The notes under the pieces were generated by a model. It was not told the origin of the DNA. It made no database searches and saw nothing but the letters and a program-made list of their open reading frames with translations. Made by a program: the position numbers and the translations under genes. From contig NZ_VWOX01000004.1 of the NCBI RefSeq assembly GCF_008629675.1, positions 62,001 to 126,000 on the forward strand: a DNA stretch of 64,000 nucleotides, in the 5' to 3' direction. This document shows, piece by piece, positions 21,865 through 31,419 of this stretch (its first letter is position 1; each line of letters begins with the position of its first letter). Source of the stretch: Roseiconus nitratireducens. Its GTDB lineage: Bacteria > Planctomycetota > Planctomycetia > Pirellulales > Pirellulaceae.

Positions 21865-22350
21865 TCAGATCACAAGATAGCGATCCAACTGCGTGTCCGG
21901 ATACCCGTCGTAGAATCGGCGGATCCAGTGTCGACCCGCCCAATGGTGCAGGTGCCGCTGCCAGCCATGCCGCGTCAAGAGACGGTCGGAAATGCTGGTC
22001 GTCGAAACGTGGGCCACAATCGCCTGTGTCCCTCGAAGCCGGGCAATCTCCTCCAGGACGTGACCCGCCGCAATCAAGCTCGCGTAGCCGGCGTTCCGAC
22101 CGCTGCGGATGTAGTCGACCGTCAAGAAAGCGGGCATTCCCATCGGCTGATGGTAATCCAGCCAGCACAAGTCATCGTCGGGACGCCCATAGCGGTTCTG
22201 CCACCAGACCTGCGCCACCGAGACACTGCCGACGAACAACCGTCGCTCGATCCTTAGAAGCTTTCCGGCTTGCAAAACGATCCGACCGCAGCGCCATCGG
22301 CGGATTTGATCGGGGGCCGATCGTGGGTCGGTGACGAATCTTGAACGCAT
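21865..22350 (-). CDS. Conserved hypothetical protein, GNAT-like
   Basis: A 161-residue basic protein. The C-terminal part (IVAHVSTTSISDRLLTRHGW, then GRHWIRRFYDGYP) looks like the end of an acetyltransferase fold as seen in planctomycete hypotheticals, but the acetyl-CoA loop (Q/RxxGxG/A) is not clear; RSGRNAGYASLI may be a remnant. It is 58 bp upstream of the AcpH-like gene on the same strand. No function is assigned. Confidence 0.55.
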   Translation of the reverse strand: MRSRFVTDPRSAPDQIRRWRCGRIVLQAGKLLRIERRLFVGSVSVAQVWWQNRYGRPDDDLCWLDYHQPMGMPAFLTVDYIRSGRNAGYASLIAAGHVLEEIARLRGTQAIVAHVSTTSISDRLLTRHGWQRHLHHWAGRHWIRRFYDGYPDTQLDRYLVI

Positions 22351-22441
22351 CGCGGACAGCTGGCGGAGAACGGTGGAAGCGAAAAACCATTTTTCAACGC
22401 TAGCTCATCTCGGCCGCGGTGGACGAAGCGATTCAGGAGGT

Positions 22442-25400
22442 TCAGCGAAATTCCAATCGCTTGAAGAACTCTCGAGAGAAGTGCCCATAATCCTGCCCGT
22501 CAACGTCCCCATCACCGTCAAAGTCCAACGCATCCAAATACGAAGGATCACCGGAGGACGTCAAAAAGGACTGGCCGAAACGGCCGTAGTCCTGGCCGTC
22601 CACGTCCCGATCGCCGTCCGTATCACCAAATTGCCGAAAGAACCGATCGACTTCCTGCTGTCCGTAGACATAGTTGCCGGCCATGGATGCCCCGCTGATC
22701 GGCGCAATCACCGCCGCGCCTTCAATCGTCAATTGGTAGTTACCGTTGGCCAACGAATTGCCCAGTCCGGTGCTGCCCAACGGATCGCGATCGATGACCG
22801 ACGGGCCACTACCGAACGTCAATTCCAGAATCGTTTGTCCCGATTCGACACGGATGGTTTGGATCACCGAAGTGACGGTGACGCCGGTGTCGCGATTGAC
22901 CAACTCGATCGCCGAAGCGGGGACGTCCACCACACCGTTGAACGTCAGTGTGATCAGATCCAGACTGGACCGCTGGATCTCCGCGAGCGGCGGCAACCCC
23001 GGTGACCCGCCGACCACCAGATCGGTCACGGCCGCGGCAACCTCCCGCATTCGAAACAACTCGCGACCGCCGACTTCGTTTGTCGCCGCGAAATAGAGAT
23101 CACCTCCGATCTCTGTCATTTCTGCCGGATCGCTGCCGAAATACTCCGTCGGGTACAGGTCCTCGATCTGCATTGTCCCCAGCTCCGATCCATCGGTCGC
23201 CCACAACTCACGATCGCCGTTGGAGGTTCCGGCAGCGCTGAAAATCAAACGCTTCCCCGTATCGAACAGCGGCACAGGATCGCTGGAAATTGGACCGGGT
23301 GCGATGTCGGCGACGGGTGCCGTTCCGGCGGGCGTCCCATCCGTCTTCCACAACTCTTGTCCAGCCGATCCGTCGTCGGCCGAGAAATAGACCAGTCCGC
23401 CGGCGGCCAAGAAACCGCTGGGGTTGGAACCTCCGGTCGGATGCACGTTTTGCACCAGCAGAGTATTCGCCGACGATCCGTCCGTTTTGAAGGGCTCCCT
23501 GCCGTTGGTACCGTCGTCGGCGGAGAAGTACAGTGTGCCGCCGACATCGGTCAGCGCCAAAGGATCCGAACCGCTGCCGCCACCCCGCAAGTCGACGACC
23601 AACGATGCCCCGGAACCCGTCGTCCAATACAGCTCCCGACCAATCGCTCCGTCGTTGGCCGTGAAGAACAAGCGATTGCCGCTGACGGTCAATTGATCGG
23701 GGCTGGACGATTCCGTGCTCGCGCCATTGGCAACCACGTTGACATCGGCCACCAAGGAAATCGCACTTCCGGTGGTGCTGAACAACTCGCGACCGTAGTC
23801 GGTACTGTCGGCGACGAAATAGAGCGCTCCCTGAAACTCGGTCAGGTCCGACGGATTGCTGCTGCCGCCACCGGGAACAAAGTCGGCGACGGGCACCGCG
23901 GTGGCGACACCGTCTGTCTTGAACAGCTCCACGCCGTTGATGCCATCATCAGCCGCAAAAAAGACTTGCCCCGCGGCGACTTCAAACCGTTTCCCCGACG
24001 CATCCAATTCGACCGGCCGCAGGTCCGACAACTGATCAAACCCGCCGGCACCGTCGGTGATGTAAACCCCGCCGGCAGTTCCCAACGAGTTGTTGTAAAA
24101 CACGATTTGTCCGTTCAGCAGTGTCAGTCCCGCAACGTTGTCGGTGCTGGTGGGCGAGACGTCGGCGATCATCTCCACCATGCCGGTTGAGGTGTCGGCT
24201 CGCCAAACCGCTTCGCCATGAATTCCGTCGTCGGCGGCAAAATAAAGAAACTGACCGTCGCGGACAAACTCGTTCGGATTCGCATCCGCTGTCGCCGGAT
24301 TGATATTCCGCAGCAAAGCGGTGCCGCCGGACGTTCCGTCACTGGACCACAGCTCACGGTCCAACGTCGCATCACGCGTCGTGAATAACAGTTGGCCGGC
24401 GACCTGGCCGATCAGCTCTGGCGCCCCATCCAGCGGCGCACCATAGAGGTCCTGACCGGGCAGCGAATCGACCAACTGCACGGTCCCGCCTTCGGTCCCG
24501 TCGGAGACCCATAATTCCTGGCCGTCGCCCAGCACATCGTCGGCGGCAAAGAACAACTTTCCTCCGACCTCGCGCAACTGAAAGGGATTGGAACTTCCCA
24601 TCGACACGATGTCCTTGACCATCACGGTGCCGACGGATGTGCCGTCGGTCTTGTGGAGTTCGCGTCCCGCGTCCACGACTTGCATCGTCTGGGCGGTCAG
24701 GTTGGCGGTCAGCGAAGCATTGACGATGACCGCTTCGCTTCCGCCGTCGGGCAACCGCTCCGCACCGTCGCGCCCCAGCGACATCCGCACCGTCGCGGTG
24801 GTGATCGTTTCACCGCCGGGATCGCTCAATGCAACGTTGGCCGCTCCCCGTCCCGTGTACCAGTTGTCCAATTCGTCGCCAAAAACCTCCAAGACGCTGG
24901 TCCGCGTCGGGCTGTTGTTTAGAAACAGTTCGAACACCAGGCCTTCGCCGTTTTCGTCAAACTGATTTCCGGTCGCAAACCCCGCAAAAGAAATGTCCGT
25001 CAGGCCGGCCGGATCACTGATGGTCCATTCCCACTGGTTGGTTGTCAGTTCGCCCGATCCGACGCTTTGGATATACAGGTCGCCCACTTCGATCGACTCC
25101 ATCACCACTCCCGCCGAACCGATCCGTGACCCGCTGCTGACCCAACCGGGTCCGTCATCGGAGCAACATTGCGAAACGCTGTTAAAGGTCGTGGAATTGG
25201 CGAAGGTGGACAGCAGGCCCGCCGACGCGGAGGTGGTTTCGGCGACGATGCCGGCGTAGCCGTTTTGCTGCAGCGTGTTGTCGGCGGTCAGATTTGGCAC
25301 CGCGGCGGTCACGGTCGTTGCCGGCAAACTTCCTTGGGCCGCGAAGAACAATTCGTTTCCGACAACGGCCAGGCTGCCCGGGTTGGACGACCCGAGCCCG

Positions 25401-26482
25401 GAGGTGGTGTCCGCCACCAGCTGTGCCCCTGCGCCGCCGGAGCGATACAGGTGGCGACCCGAGGCTCCATCGGTTGCGGCAAAGAATACGTCGCCATCAA
25501 AAGCCGTCAGATCGCTGGGGTACGATGAACCGTTGGGGTTCAAATCGGAAACCATCATGGTGCCCGATTCGGTACCGTCACTCTTGAACAATTCGACACC
25601 GGCATCCCAATCTTCCGCGACGAAATACAGCATGCCGCCGACGTTGGTCAGGTACCGCGGGCTGGAACTGACCGACGGGTCATCGTCGGAGGGATCCACC
25701 GGGTCAAATCCGGGATCGATCGCGAGATCGGCGACCATCATGGTGCCTTCGGCGGTTCCGTCACTTTTCCATAATTCACGGTTGTAATAACCGTTGTCAT
25801 AACTCGTGAAGAACAGTGTTCCGTTGACGTCCGTCAGTTCTTGTGGGCGATCGATGATGAATTGATCAGGGTTGATGTCCAACACCAATTGAGTGCCGCC
25901 GGCCGTTCCGTCGCTGACCCAAAGCTCGTAGCCGGTTGCGAGCTCGTAGGCAGTGAAGAACAGCTTGCCACCGGACTCAGTCAAATCGGAAAGGTAGTAG
26001 ACCCCGGAAGCATCCGCGTCAAAAACCTTGACCGTCCCGGTCTCCGTTCCGTCGCTCTTCCACAAATCCGTCTCGCTATTCTCGTCCAACGCGGTGAAAA
26101 ACAATTCGCCGCCCACGACGGTCAAATCGCGCGGCGAGGATGTGTCCGGCCCCGGCAACAAGTCCTTGACCAACACGGTCCCTTCGGCCGTCCCGTCGGT
26201 CTTCCACAATTCGCTTCCGGACTTGCCGTCATCGGCGACAAAGAATGTTTCGCCCCCCAGCTCCACAGCCGAATCAATCTGCGACCCGACCCCCAACTGA
26301 TTGACATCGGCGAAAAGGTCGATCGCAAAGGTCAACAGGTGTCGCCGTTCCAAAGTTTCGATGACGGCCGCACGCCTCGCCCGCGGTCGTGACGCGTGTC
26401 CGCGTTTGCGACGCCTGGTGACGGAAGGACTTGATCGACGTGACCGGTACTTCAACGATTTACGCACGTGCGAACCGTCCAT
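22442..26482 (-). CDS. Giant ELWxxDGT-repeat protein with dockerin-like C-terminus
   Basis: A secreted or surface protein of 1346 residues. The N-terminus is strongly basic (about 40 residues) and contains ETLERRHLL, a planctomycete signature seen in giant exported proteins. The body is a series of beta-propeller-like repeats carrying LWKTDGTAEGT, LWVSDGTAGGT, LFKSDGTESGT and variants, about ten complete DGT...GT cores. Alternating blocks of the type VGGELFFTA lie between them. A different beta-rich domain of about 230 residues interrupts the series near 390-620 (it includes SQCCSDDGPGW). The C-terminus has two dockerin-like calcium loops, DTDGDRDVDGQDYGRFG and DFDGDGDVDGQDYGHFS. Partner and function are unknown; the usual proposal is adhesion or extracellular complex assembly. 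Confidence 0.9.
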   Translation of the reverse strand: MDGSHVRKSLKYRSRRSSPSVTRRRKRGHASRPRARRAAVIETLERRHLLTFAIDLFADVNQLGVGSQIDSAVELGGETFFVADDGKSGSELWKTDGTAEGTVLVKDLLPGPDTSSPRDLTVVGGELFFTALDENSETDLWKSDGTETGTVKVFDADASGVYYLSDLTESGGKLFFTAYELATGYELWVSDGTAGGTQLVLDINPDQFIIDRPQELTDVNGTLFFTSYDNGYYNRELWKSDGTAEGTMMVADLAIDPGFDPVDPSDDDPSVSSSPRYLTNVGGMLYFVAEDWDAGVELFKSDGTESGTMMVSDLNPNGSSYPSDLTAFDGDVFFAATDGASGRHLYRSGGAGAQLVADTTSGLGSSNPGSLAVVGNELFFAAQGSLPATTVTAAVPNLTADNTLQQNGYAGIVAETTSASAGLLSTFANSTTFNSVSQCCSDDGPGWVSSGSRIGSAGVVMESIEVGDLYIQSVGSGELTTNQWEWTISDPAGLTDISFAGFATGNQFDENGEGLVFELFLNNSPTRTSVLEVFGDELDNWYTGRGAANVALSDPGGETITTATVRMSLGRDGAERLPDGGSEAVIVNASLTANLTAQTMQVVDAGRELHKTDGTSVGTVMVKDIVSMGSSNPFQLREVGGKLFFAADDVLGDGQELWVSDGTEGGTVQLVDSLPGQDLYGAPLDGAPELIGQVAGQLLFTTRDATLDRELWSSDGTSGGTALLRNINPATADANPNEFVRDGQFLYFAADDGIHGEAVWRADTSTGMVEMIADVSPTSTDNVAGLTLLNGQIVFYNNSLGTAGGVYITDGAGGFDQLSDLRPVELDASGKRFEVAAGQVFFAADDGINGVELFKTDGVATAVPVADFVPGGGSSNPSDLTEFQGALYFVADSTDYGRELFSTTGSAISLVADVNVVANGASTESSSPDQLTVSGNRLFFTANDGAIGRELYWTTGSGASLVVDLRGGGSGSDPLALTDVGGTLYFSADDGTNGREPFKTDGSSANTLLVQNVHPTGGSNPSGFLAAGGLVYFSADDGSAGQELWKTDGTPAGTAPVADIAPGPISSDPVPLFDTGKRLIFSAAGTSNGDRELWATDGSELGTMQIEDLYPTEYFGSDPAEMTEIGGDLYFAATNEVGGRELFRMREVAAAVTDLVVGGSPGLPPLAEIQRSSLDLITLTFNGVVDVPASAIELVNRDTGVTVTSVIQTIRVESGQTILELTFGSGPSVIDRDPLGSTGLGNSLANGNYQLTIEGAAVIAPISGASMAGNYVYGQQEVDRFFRQFGDTDGDRDVDGQDYGRFGQSFLTSSGDPSYLDALDFDGDGDVDGQDYGHFSREFFKRLEFR

Positions 26483-26674
26483 TGAAACGAGTCAGAGAAG
26501 GCCAACGGGAAGGGCGTGAGGATCACCATCGAAAACGGACCGACGGGGGTGACGAGAACGTTTTCGCCATGGGGCGGGGACGCGAAATTGGCGAGGGGGT
26601 CACGGTGGTGCTCCGCACGGATGAGGCGGGCAGTATAAACAGATCGCCGGGACGATGTCGGGAAACATGCCGCC

Positions 26675-27871
26675 TCAATGACGGGGTTTTCGTGAAACGA
26701 ACCCCCCGTCGCCTCCCGCCACCAACGATCCGAGGCGGTCCTCCGGTGGCACCACCCAAACGGGCAATTGCTCGTCTTCGACGGGATACGGCCCACAGAT
26801 CACCGTCCGACGCCGACCGGGAATCACCTGCACGTCGAACAACTCTTCAACTCCCGATTCGAATTCCAGGTAGGCAACGCTGCGTCCCGCTATCAAGTCG
26901 ATGACCACGATTCCGCACCGCATTTCCTCAGGCTTCTCGCAGATCGGCACGCCACCAAACACGGACGTCTCGCGGGCTCGGCTCATGCCAACAAAGGCGA
27001 ACTGACCGTGCAGCGCCAGCCCGCGACCGTAGCCGGGATAGGCGGCAACCTCGTCGATCGTCCCGTCGTTCAGGGCGACCCGTACCAGCCGCCCACGTCC
27101 ACTGTCCAGGACAAAGGCCGCGCCGTCGCGAAGCCTTGGTGAGTGGGGCATACAAAAACCTTCGGCGACCACTTCTCCCGATTCGACCTCCATCAAAACG
27201 CCCCCCGACTGCTTCCTTTCCCGCCAGCCGCGGGCCGAATTGCTGGTCCCCAGGGCGGTCACCAGTTTCGGACGCCCCGACTCCATTGCGAGGCCGTTGA
27301 GATGGCAACGGTCTTGCGGCGATAGTTCCGTAATGAAGGGCGGACGCCAGCGGGGGACAAAGTTGAAGTCCTCATGCAAGGTCGACAAACACGAGAACAA
27401 CGTGTTGACGACCCACAGTTGGCCCTCGTTTCCCCAACCCATTTCGTGCACGTGAATGTTGCCGGTCACAAACGATTCCCGCGCCAGGTAGCCGCCGTCA
27501 TAAACACCGACCGGCTGAATCTTTGCCGCCAACTCCCCCGCGTCCCGCAACAACCAGATCACATTGGGACCGCCAATCGCCAGCCGGTCGGCGGCCCCCG
27601 AGTCGGCCGCTCCGCAGGCAATGCCCATCGCCTGCTGGAAATTGGAGAACCCGAGATGCAACCGTCCTTCCGCCGCGCCCACACTGACGACCTTTCCGGC
27701 GGCGTAGGTCGACACCAGGAGCGAACATTGCAAGTGTTCCAGAATCGGAACAAACTGGGTGCTGTGCCGGAACTTGATTTCACGTTTCGCTGGCCGGGGT
27801 CTCTGCCCGACTTGCGACTTTTGTTCGAATGAATCGGATTCGGATCGGTTTTCCATCGACGTTCCGGACAT
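26675..27871 (-). CDS. TIGR03032/DUF4915-type conserved protein
   Basis: A 398-residue protein with the family blocks TYAAGKVVSVG, HVHEMGWGNEGQLWVVNTLFSCL, FVPRWRPPFITELSPQDRCHLNGLA, MPHSPRLRDGAAFVLDSGRG, and YPGYGRGLALHGQFAFVGMSR. The regular turn pattern suggests a beta-propeller. No signal peptide is seen, so it is probably cytoplasmic. The function of the family is unknown. It is divergent from the alpha/beta hydrolase gene (61 bp between starts). ATG 27871 is used; an in-frame ATG at 27856 is equally possible. Confidence 0.8.
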   Translation of the reverse strand: MSGTSMENRSESDSFEQKSQVGQRPRPAKREIKFRHSTQFVPILEHLQCSLLVSTYAAGKVVSVGAAEGRLHLGFSNFQQAMGIACGAADSGAADRLAIGGPNVIWLLRDAGELAAKIQPVGVYDGGYLARESFVTGNIHVHEMGWGNEGQLWVVNTLFSCLSTLHEDFNFVPRWRPPFITELSPQDRCHLNGLAMESGRPKLVTALGTSNSARGWRERKQSGGVLMEVESGEVVAEGFCMPHSPRLRDGAAFVLDSGRGRLVRVALNDGTIDEVAAYPGYGRGLALHGQFAFVGMSRARETSVFGGVPICEKPEEMRCGIVVIDLIAGRSVAYLEFESGVEELFDVQVIPGRRRTVICGPYPVEDEQLPVWVVPPEDRLGSLVAGGDGGFVSRKPRH

Positions 27872-27932
27872 CGGTCGCGAGAATCAGGGAGACGGCAGCA
27901 GCCTATCAGGTCCAAACTCCGGCGTCGATTTG

Positions 27933-28910
27933 ATGAACGCTCCCTCCGATGAAATCTCTTCCATGCAGTCGAATGCCCCAGTCGCGAGGCGGCCTGGGAG
28001 CAAGCGTCGTTGGCTTCGTTCGCTGCTGACGTGCGTCGTACTGACGTATGCCGGGTTGCTGGCCATCTTGGTTGTGATGGAACCACGCTTGATCTACCCG
28101 GGGGCTTACATGCAGGATCGGCACCTGTCAAAGAATCCCCGCGTGGAAGACTTCTGCTACGCGGCCGAAGATGGCACCGAGATCGCCGGACGGCGGGTGG
28201 ACCATCCCGATAGCGACCAGGTCGCGATCTTCTTTCATGGCAACGGCCTGAAGGCGCGCTGGATGGACGGCTGGTTGACCCGCATGAGCCAGACGTTGCA
28301 ATGTGACGTGGTCGCCGCGGAGTATCGGAGTTTCCAGGACAACAGCATGACCCCGCATGAGTCCAACATCATCGCCGACGCTTTAGCGGCTCATCAGGCG
28401 GTGTGCGACCACTACAAGGTCCCCGCTTCGGACGTGGTGCTCTACGGCCGTTCGCTCGGCGGCGGATGCGCGACGGCCGTTGCGGCCCGGCGCGGCGCAA
28501 AGGCCTTGATTCTTGAACGAACCTTTGATTCGATTTCCAACGTCGCTGCGACTCGCTACCCGCTGTTTCCGATCCGAGCGTTGATCCGGAACCCGTTCAA
28601 TTCCGTTCCGCGGCTTGCCGACTACCGCGGCCCGCTGCTGCAGATTCACGGAACGGCCGACCCGATCATCCCGCTCGTCCACGCCCGCCGGCTCTTTCAA
28701 GCTAGTCGTTCGGAGGACAAACGGTTTGTGCTGCTGAACGGTGTTGGCCATCAAGACCCGCTTCCAGAAAAGGTTCTTCGTGATGCGCGTCGCTGGATAC
28801 GGGATCAAACTTCCCTCGCAAACGACAGTTTGACAGGCGACGTCGAAGAGCTGCCATCGGTTTCGGAAGACCAATCATCCGAAGAACGACAGCATGCTGT
28901 CACTCCCTGA
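27933..28910 (+). CDS. Membrane-anchored alpha/beta hydrolase
   Basis: A 325-residue serine-hydrolase fold. After a basic N-terminus one transmembrane anchor is visible (LLTCVVLTYAGLLAILVVM), followed by the BEM46/YfhR-like core. IFFHGNGLKARWM is the oxyanion loop, YGRSLGGGCATA the nucleophile elbow (GxSxG), HGTADPIIPL the acid, and GVGHQDPLP the catalytic His. A low-complexity acidic tail ends the protein. The start was set at ATG 27933; ATG 27963 is an alternative. The substrate is unknown. Confidence 0.85.
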   Translation: MNAPSDEISSMQSNAPVARRPGSKRRWLRSLLTCVVLTYAGLLAILVVMEPRLIYPGAYMQDRHLSKNPRVEDFCYAAEDGTEIAGRRVDHPDSDQVAIFFHGNGLKARWMDGWLTRMSQTLQCDVVAAEYRSFQDNSMTPHESNIIADALAAHQAVCDHYKVPASDVVLYGRSLGGGCATAVAARRGAKALILERTFDSISNVAATRYPLFPIRALIRNPFNSVPRLADYRGPLLQIHGTADPIIPLVHARRLFQASRSEDKRFVLLNGVGHQDPLPEKVLRDARRWIRDQTSLANDSLTGDVEELPSVSEDQSSEERQHAVTP

Positions 28911-28955
28911 CCGCAACGGCCCACGCCTCCAAGATTTGCATGGTCGATCGCTCCG

Positions 28956-29549
28956 ATGATCAAACTGGCCACCGTTCCCGTGTTGTTCGTCCTGGCATGT
29001 TTGATCGCGGGGATTTACGGAGCGTTGCACAACCAAATCTCTTACTCGGTCGCTCCGGAATACTTCACCGCATTCAAGTTCCAGCAATTCCGAATTGATC
29101 CCAGCTTGCCGGATCGGGTGGGGGCAGCCATCGTCGGTTGGAACGCGGCGTGGTGGATGGGCCTTGTCATCGGATTCATCCTGATCCCACTGGGCCTGAT
29201 CATTCCCGGTGCGGGCAACTACTTTCGATCCATGATCCGCGTGTTCGGCGTGGTCGCGGCCACCACGCTGATCGTTGGTGTGGTGGCCTTGGCGATCGCC
29301 TGGCTGAGCATCGATGCCGAACACGTCGGCCAAATCACGCGTTACGGCAACGAAATCGTGGACGACGTGGCTTTCGCCCGTGCCGGAACGATGCACAACT
29401 TTGGCTACCTAGGTGGTTTGATCGGTATCCTGACCGGTTGCGTCGCCATCTTGCGCGAGCGTCGCAAGGCGATTGCCAGGCAGTCGTCCGCTGGACGGTC
29501 CAAAGAGTCGATCGGGACCGCGAACGAGAGAAAGGCTATAGCGACTTGA
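28956..29549 (+). CDS. Conserved four-TM membrane protein
   Basis: A 197-residue protein with a hydrophobic N-terminus (LATVPVLFVLACLIAGIYGAL) and three further hydrophobic segments: near 60-80 (WWMGLVIGFILIPLGLII), near 95-115 (FGVVAATTLIVGVVALAIAW) and near 150-165. The YGALHNQISYSVAPEYFT block is a conserved feature of a widespread uncharacterised family. It follows the hydrolase gene by 45 bp on the same strand. Its last 14 bp overlap the convergent isochorismatase-like gene. Function unknown. Confidence 0.75.
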   Translation: MIKLATVPVLFVLACLIAGIYGALHNQISYSVAPEYFTAFKFQQFRIDPSLPDRVGAAIVGWNAAWWMGLVIGFILIPLGLIIPGAGNYFRSMIRVFGVVAATTLIVGVVALAIAWLSIDAEHVGQITRYGNEIVDDVAFARAGTMHNFGYLGGLIGILTGCVAILRERRKAIARQSSAGRSKESIGTANERKAIAT

Positions 29550-30099
29550 CGATTTTGCTGACCGCTTTGAACTGGGGATGCGCAGCCGTCCCCATCCACT
29601 GGAAGAGCACCGACTCGATGCTGGTAATGGTGATGCCCATCGAACGCATCTGGTCCATCGCAAGCTCATGTTCAAAGCCGCCGCGGGCCGCCACCGCTTC
29701 GGCAACGATCACCGGCGACAGGCCTTCGGCCAGGAGGTCCATTGCCGTCTGCAGCACGCAGACGTGGGTTTCGATGCCACAAATCAAGATCTGATCGCGT
29801 TGTTGGTCGATCCAGCGATCGATTTCACGGCGGCAAACGGCCGAGGAGAAATCCAGCTTTTCCTCAGCTTCCGGGAAACGCTTCGCGAGCGGTCCAACCA
29901 ACGGCCCCAAGCCCTTCGGATACTGGACCGTGGCCGCCGATGGAACGTCCAGCAAGTCGGCTGCTTGCAACAAGGCCTCGGTGAATTCGACAACGTGTTC
30001 GCCCGAGGGAATCACGGGAACCAGCTTTTTCTGCAGATCGATCACCAGCACCGCGGAACGTTCCGCTGACAATCGCATCGGGGCGGTCACGTGGGGCAT
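29536..30099 (-). CDS. Isochorismatase-like cysteine hydrolase
   Basis: A 187-residue hydrolase. The catalytic triad of the family is readable: Asp21 in AVLVIDLQ, Lys81 in EEKLDFSSA, and Cys114 in ICGIETHVCVLQT, followed by cis-peptide-type VVAEAVAARGGFEHE. This matches the YcaC/nicotinamidase-like branch used for various amides; the substrate is unknown. ATG 30099 begins MPHVTAPMRLSAERSAVLV, the family's normal N-terminus; the frame stays open further upstream but reads as Arg/Pro-rich noise. Confidence 0.88.
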   Translation of the reverse strand: MPHVTAPMRLSAERSAVLVIDLQKKLVPVIPSGEHVVEFTEALLQAADLLDVPSAATVQYPKGLGPLVGPLAKRFPEAEEKLDFSSAVCRREIDRWIDQQRDQILICGIETHVCVLQTAMDLLAEGLSPVIVAEAVAARGGFEHELAMDQMRSMGITITSIESVLFQWMGTAAHPQFKAVSKIVKSL

Positions 30100-30207
30100 C
30101 CTGTCGCTCCAGGGGTTGAAGAAGGGTGCGGCAGGGAGGCGTCCAGGGGGGCCGCGAAGTCGCTTTCCTTGGACTCTGCGTTCTGGGTGCTCTGCGTTCT
30201 GGCTTCC

Positions 30208-30269
30208 CCACGCTCTGGCGAGCGTGGCTACGGCGTGGCTACGGCGTGGTTGCGGCGTGGTTGCGGCGT
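30208..30269. repeat. 24-bp hairpin repeat copy B followed by four 11-bp tandem repeats
   Basis: 30208-30231 is a one-base variant of the hairpin at 14884-14907. Its end runs into four tandem 11-mers: GGCTACGGCGT twice (30226-30236, 30237-30247) and GGTTGCGGCGT twice (30248-30258, 30259-30269). A smaller duplication, CTCTGCGTTCTGG, sits just before (about 30174-30203). The array lies between the isochorismatase-like gene and the 3' end of the fmdB-like gene. Confidence 0.85.
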
Positions 30270-30298
30270 GGCGAGAACAGTCCGGTTTCGGCCGTGAA

Positions 30299-30634
30299 TT
30301 ATTCGCTGGACTTGGACTTGCCGCCTTTCTTGGCGGCTCCGTCGGAGGAGGATCCCTTGGCTTTGGCGCCGTCGCCTTTGGACTTCTTGCTATCCCCCTT
30401 CGAATCGGAAGAAGACTTCTTGTCCGCTGCGGCTGCCTTCTTGTAGCCCTCGCTTCGATAGTCGGTTTGATAGAACCCGCTTCCCTTGAAGACGATTGCA
30501 GCACCGCTTCCGAAAAGTCGCCGAAGCTTGGGTTTGCCGCACTCGGGACATTTCCGTTTCACAGGATCGTTGATGCCTTGAAACAGCTCCATCTCGTGTC
30601 CACAAGCATCACACTCGTAATCATACGTTGGCAT
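30299..30634 (-). CDS. FmdB-type zinc ribbon protein
   Basis: A 111-residue protein. MPTYDYECDACGHEMELFQ and KRKCPECGKPKLRRLFG give two CxxC knuckles at the N-terminus, the FmdB/CxxC_CXXC_SSSS regulatory family. FKGSGFYQTDYRSEGYK is the conserved motif after the ribbon. The C-terminal half is Lys/Ser/Gly low complexity. It is last in the dnaJ-grpE run, 137 bp after grpE. The role is unknown; a regulatory or RNA/protein-binding function is usually assumed. Confidence 0.88.
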   Translation of the reverse strand: MPTYDYECDACGHEMELFQGINDPVKRKCPECGKPKLRRLFGSGAAIVFKGSGFYQTDYRSEGYKKAAAADKKSSSDSKGDSKKSKGDGAKAKGSSSDGAAKKGGKSKSSE

Positions 30635-30771
30635 CTTGGGGGTACTCTGGAAAGGAATTCCGGCCGACGGCAACCGTTCTGGCCGGACAAGTGTTGGATC
30701 AAGCAGTTTGATGATTCGGGGAAACTTGCCGGGGGCCCGATCGGATCGACCGATCAGGTAAAGGCAACCAA

Positions 30772-31359
30772 TCAGGCAGAGGGACCCGTACTGACCACGA
30801 CTTGGCTGGGCCGAATCACGCGGTCATGCAATTTGAATCCGGTCACCGCCACGTGCGCGACCCGGCCGCTTTCCAAGTCGCTGGGGATCTGCGAAATCGC
30901 TTCGTGAAGGTTGGGATCAAACGCCTCACCCTCGGCAGGAATCTCGACCACCGAGTGCTTGGCCAACGTGTCGTCCAATTGCTTAACGACCATTGCCACG
31001 CCGTCCCGCAGACTGGCGCCCTGCTCACCGGCGCCAGAAGCATCCAAGGCGCGAAGCAGGTTGTCGCGGACTTGCAACAGGTCGATGATCAAGTCGGTGC
31101 TGGCAAACTTCAGCTGGTCTTCGAAGTCCCGCCGCATCCGTTTGCGAAAGTTTTCCGCTTCGGCTTGAGCCTGCAGCACCCGCTTCTCGGCTTCCGAGGC
31201 AGACCGGCGCAACCGTTCCATTTCTTCGTCGCGTGTCGGGGGTGCATCGTCGAGCGCCTGATCGGTCGCCGACTCGGCTTGGCGAACATCCTCCAGTGAC
31301 GGGTCGGTATTTGGATCGGCTGCGGCCGAATCGGGGTTGGTTCTTGCGTCGTCGCTCAT
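30772..31359 (-). CDS. grpE: Nucleotide exchange factor GrpE
   Basis: Exchanges ADP for ATP on DnaK. The 195-residue protein has an acidic, disordered N-terminus (about 60 residues), a long coiled coil (RLRRSASEAEKRVLQAQAEAENFRKRM), then LIIDLLQVRDNLLRAL. The C-terminal beta-domain has FDPNLHEAISQIPS and GRVAHVAVTGFKLHDRVIRPSQVVVS. ATG 31359 was chosen over an in-frame start 8 codons upstream. It is 60 bp downstream of dnaJ. No dnaK is in the window. Confidence 0.95.
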   Translation of the reverse strand: MSDDARTNPDSAAADPNTDPSLEDVRQAESATDQALDDAPPTRDEEMERLRRSASEAEKRVLQAQAEAENFRKRMRRDFEDQLKFASTDLIIDLLQVRDNLLRALDASGAGEQGASLRDGVAMVVKQLDDTLAKHSVVEIPAEGEAFDPNLHEAISQIPSDLESGRVAHVAVTGFKLHDRVIRPSQVVVSTGPSA

Positions 31360-31419
31360 GATCGATTTAGCAATGGGTTCCAAAAGGGAATTGAGTTGAT
31401 GCGGACGGCGGAGCGGGCA

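Noticed and set aside
27759..27932. 58-codon N-terminal extension of the alpha/beta hydrolase
   Set aside because: It overlaps the divergent TIGR03032-type coding region and puts the membrane anchor far from the N-terminus.
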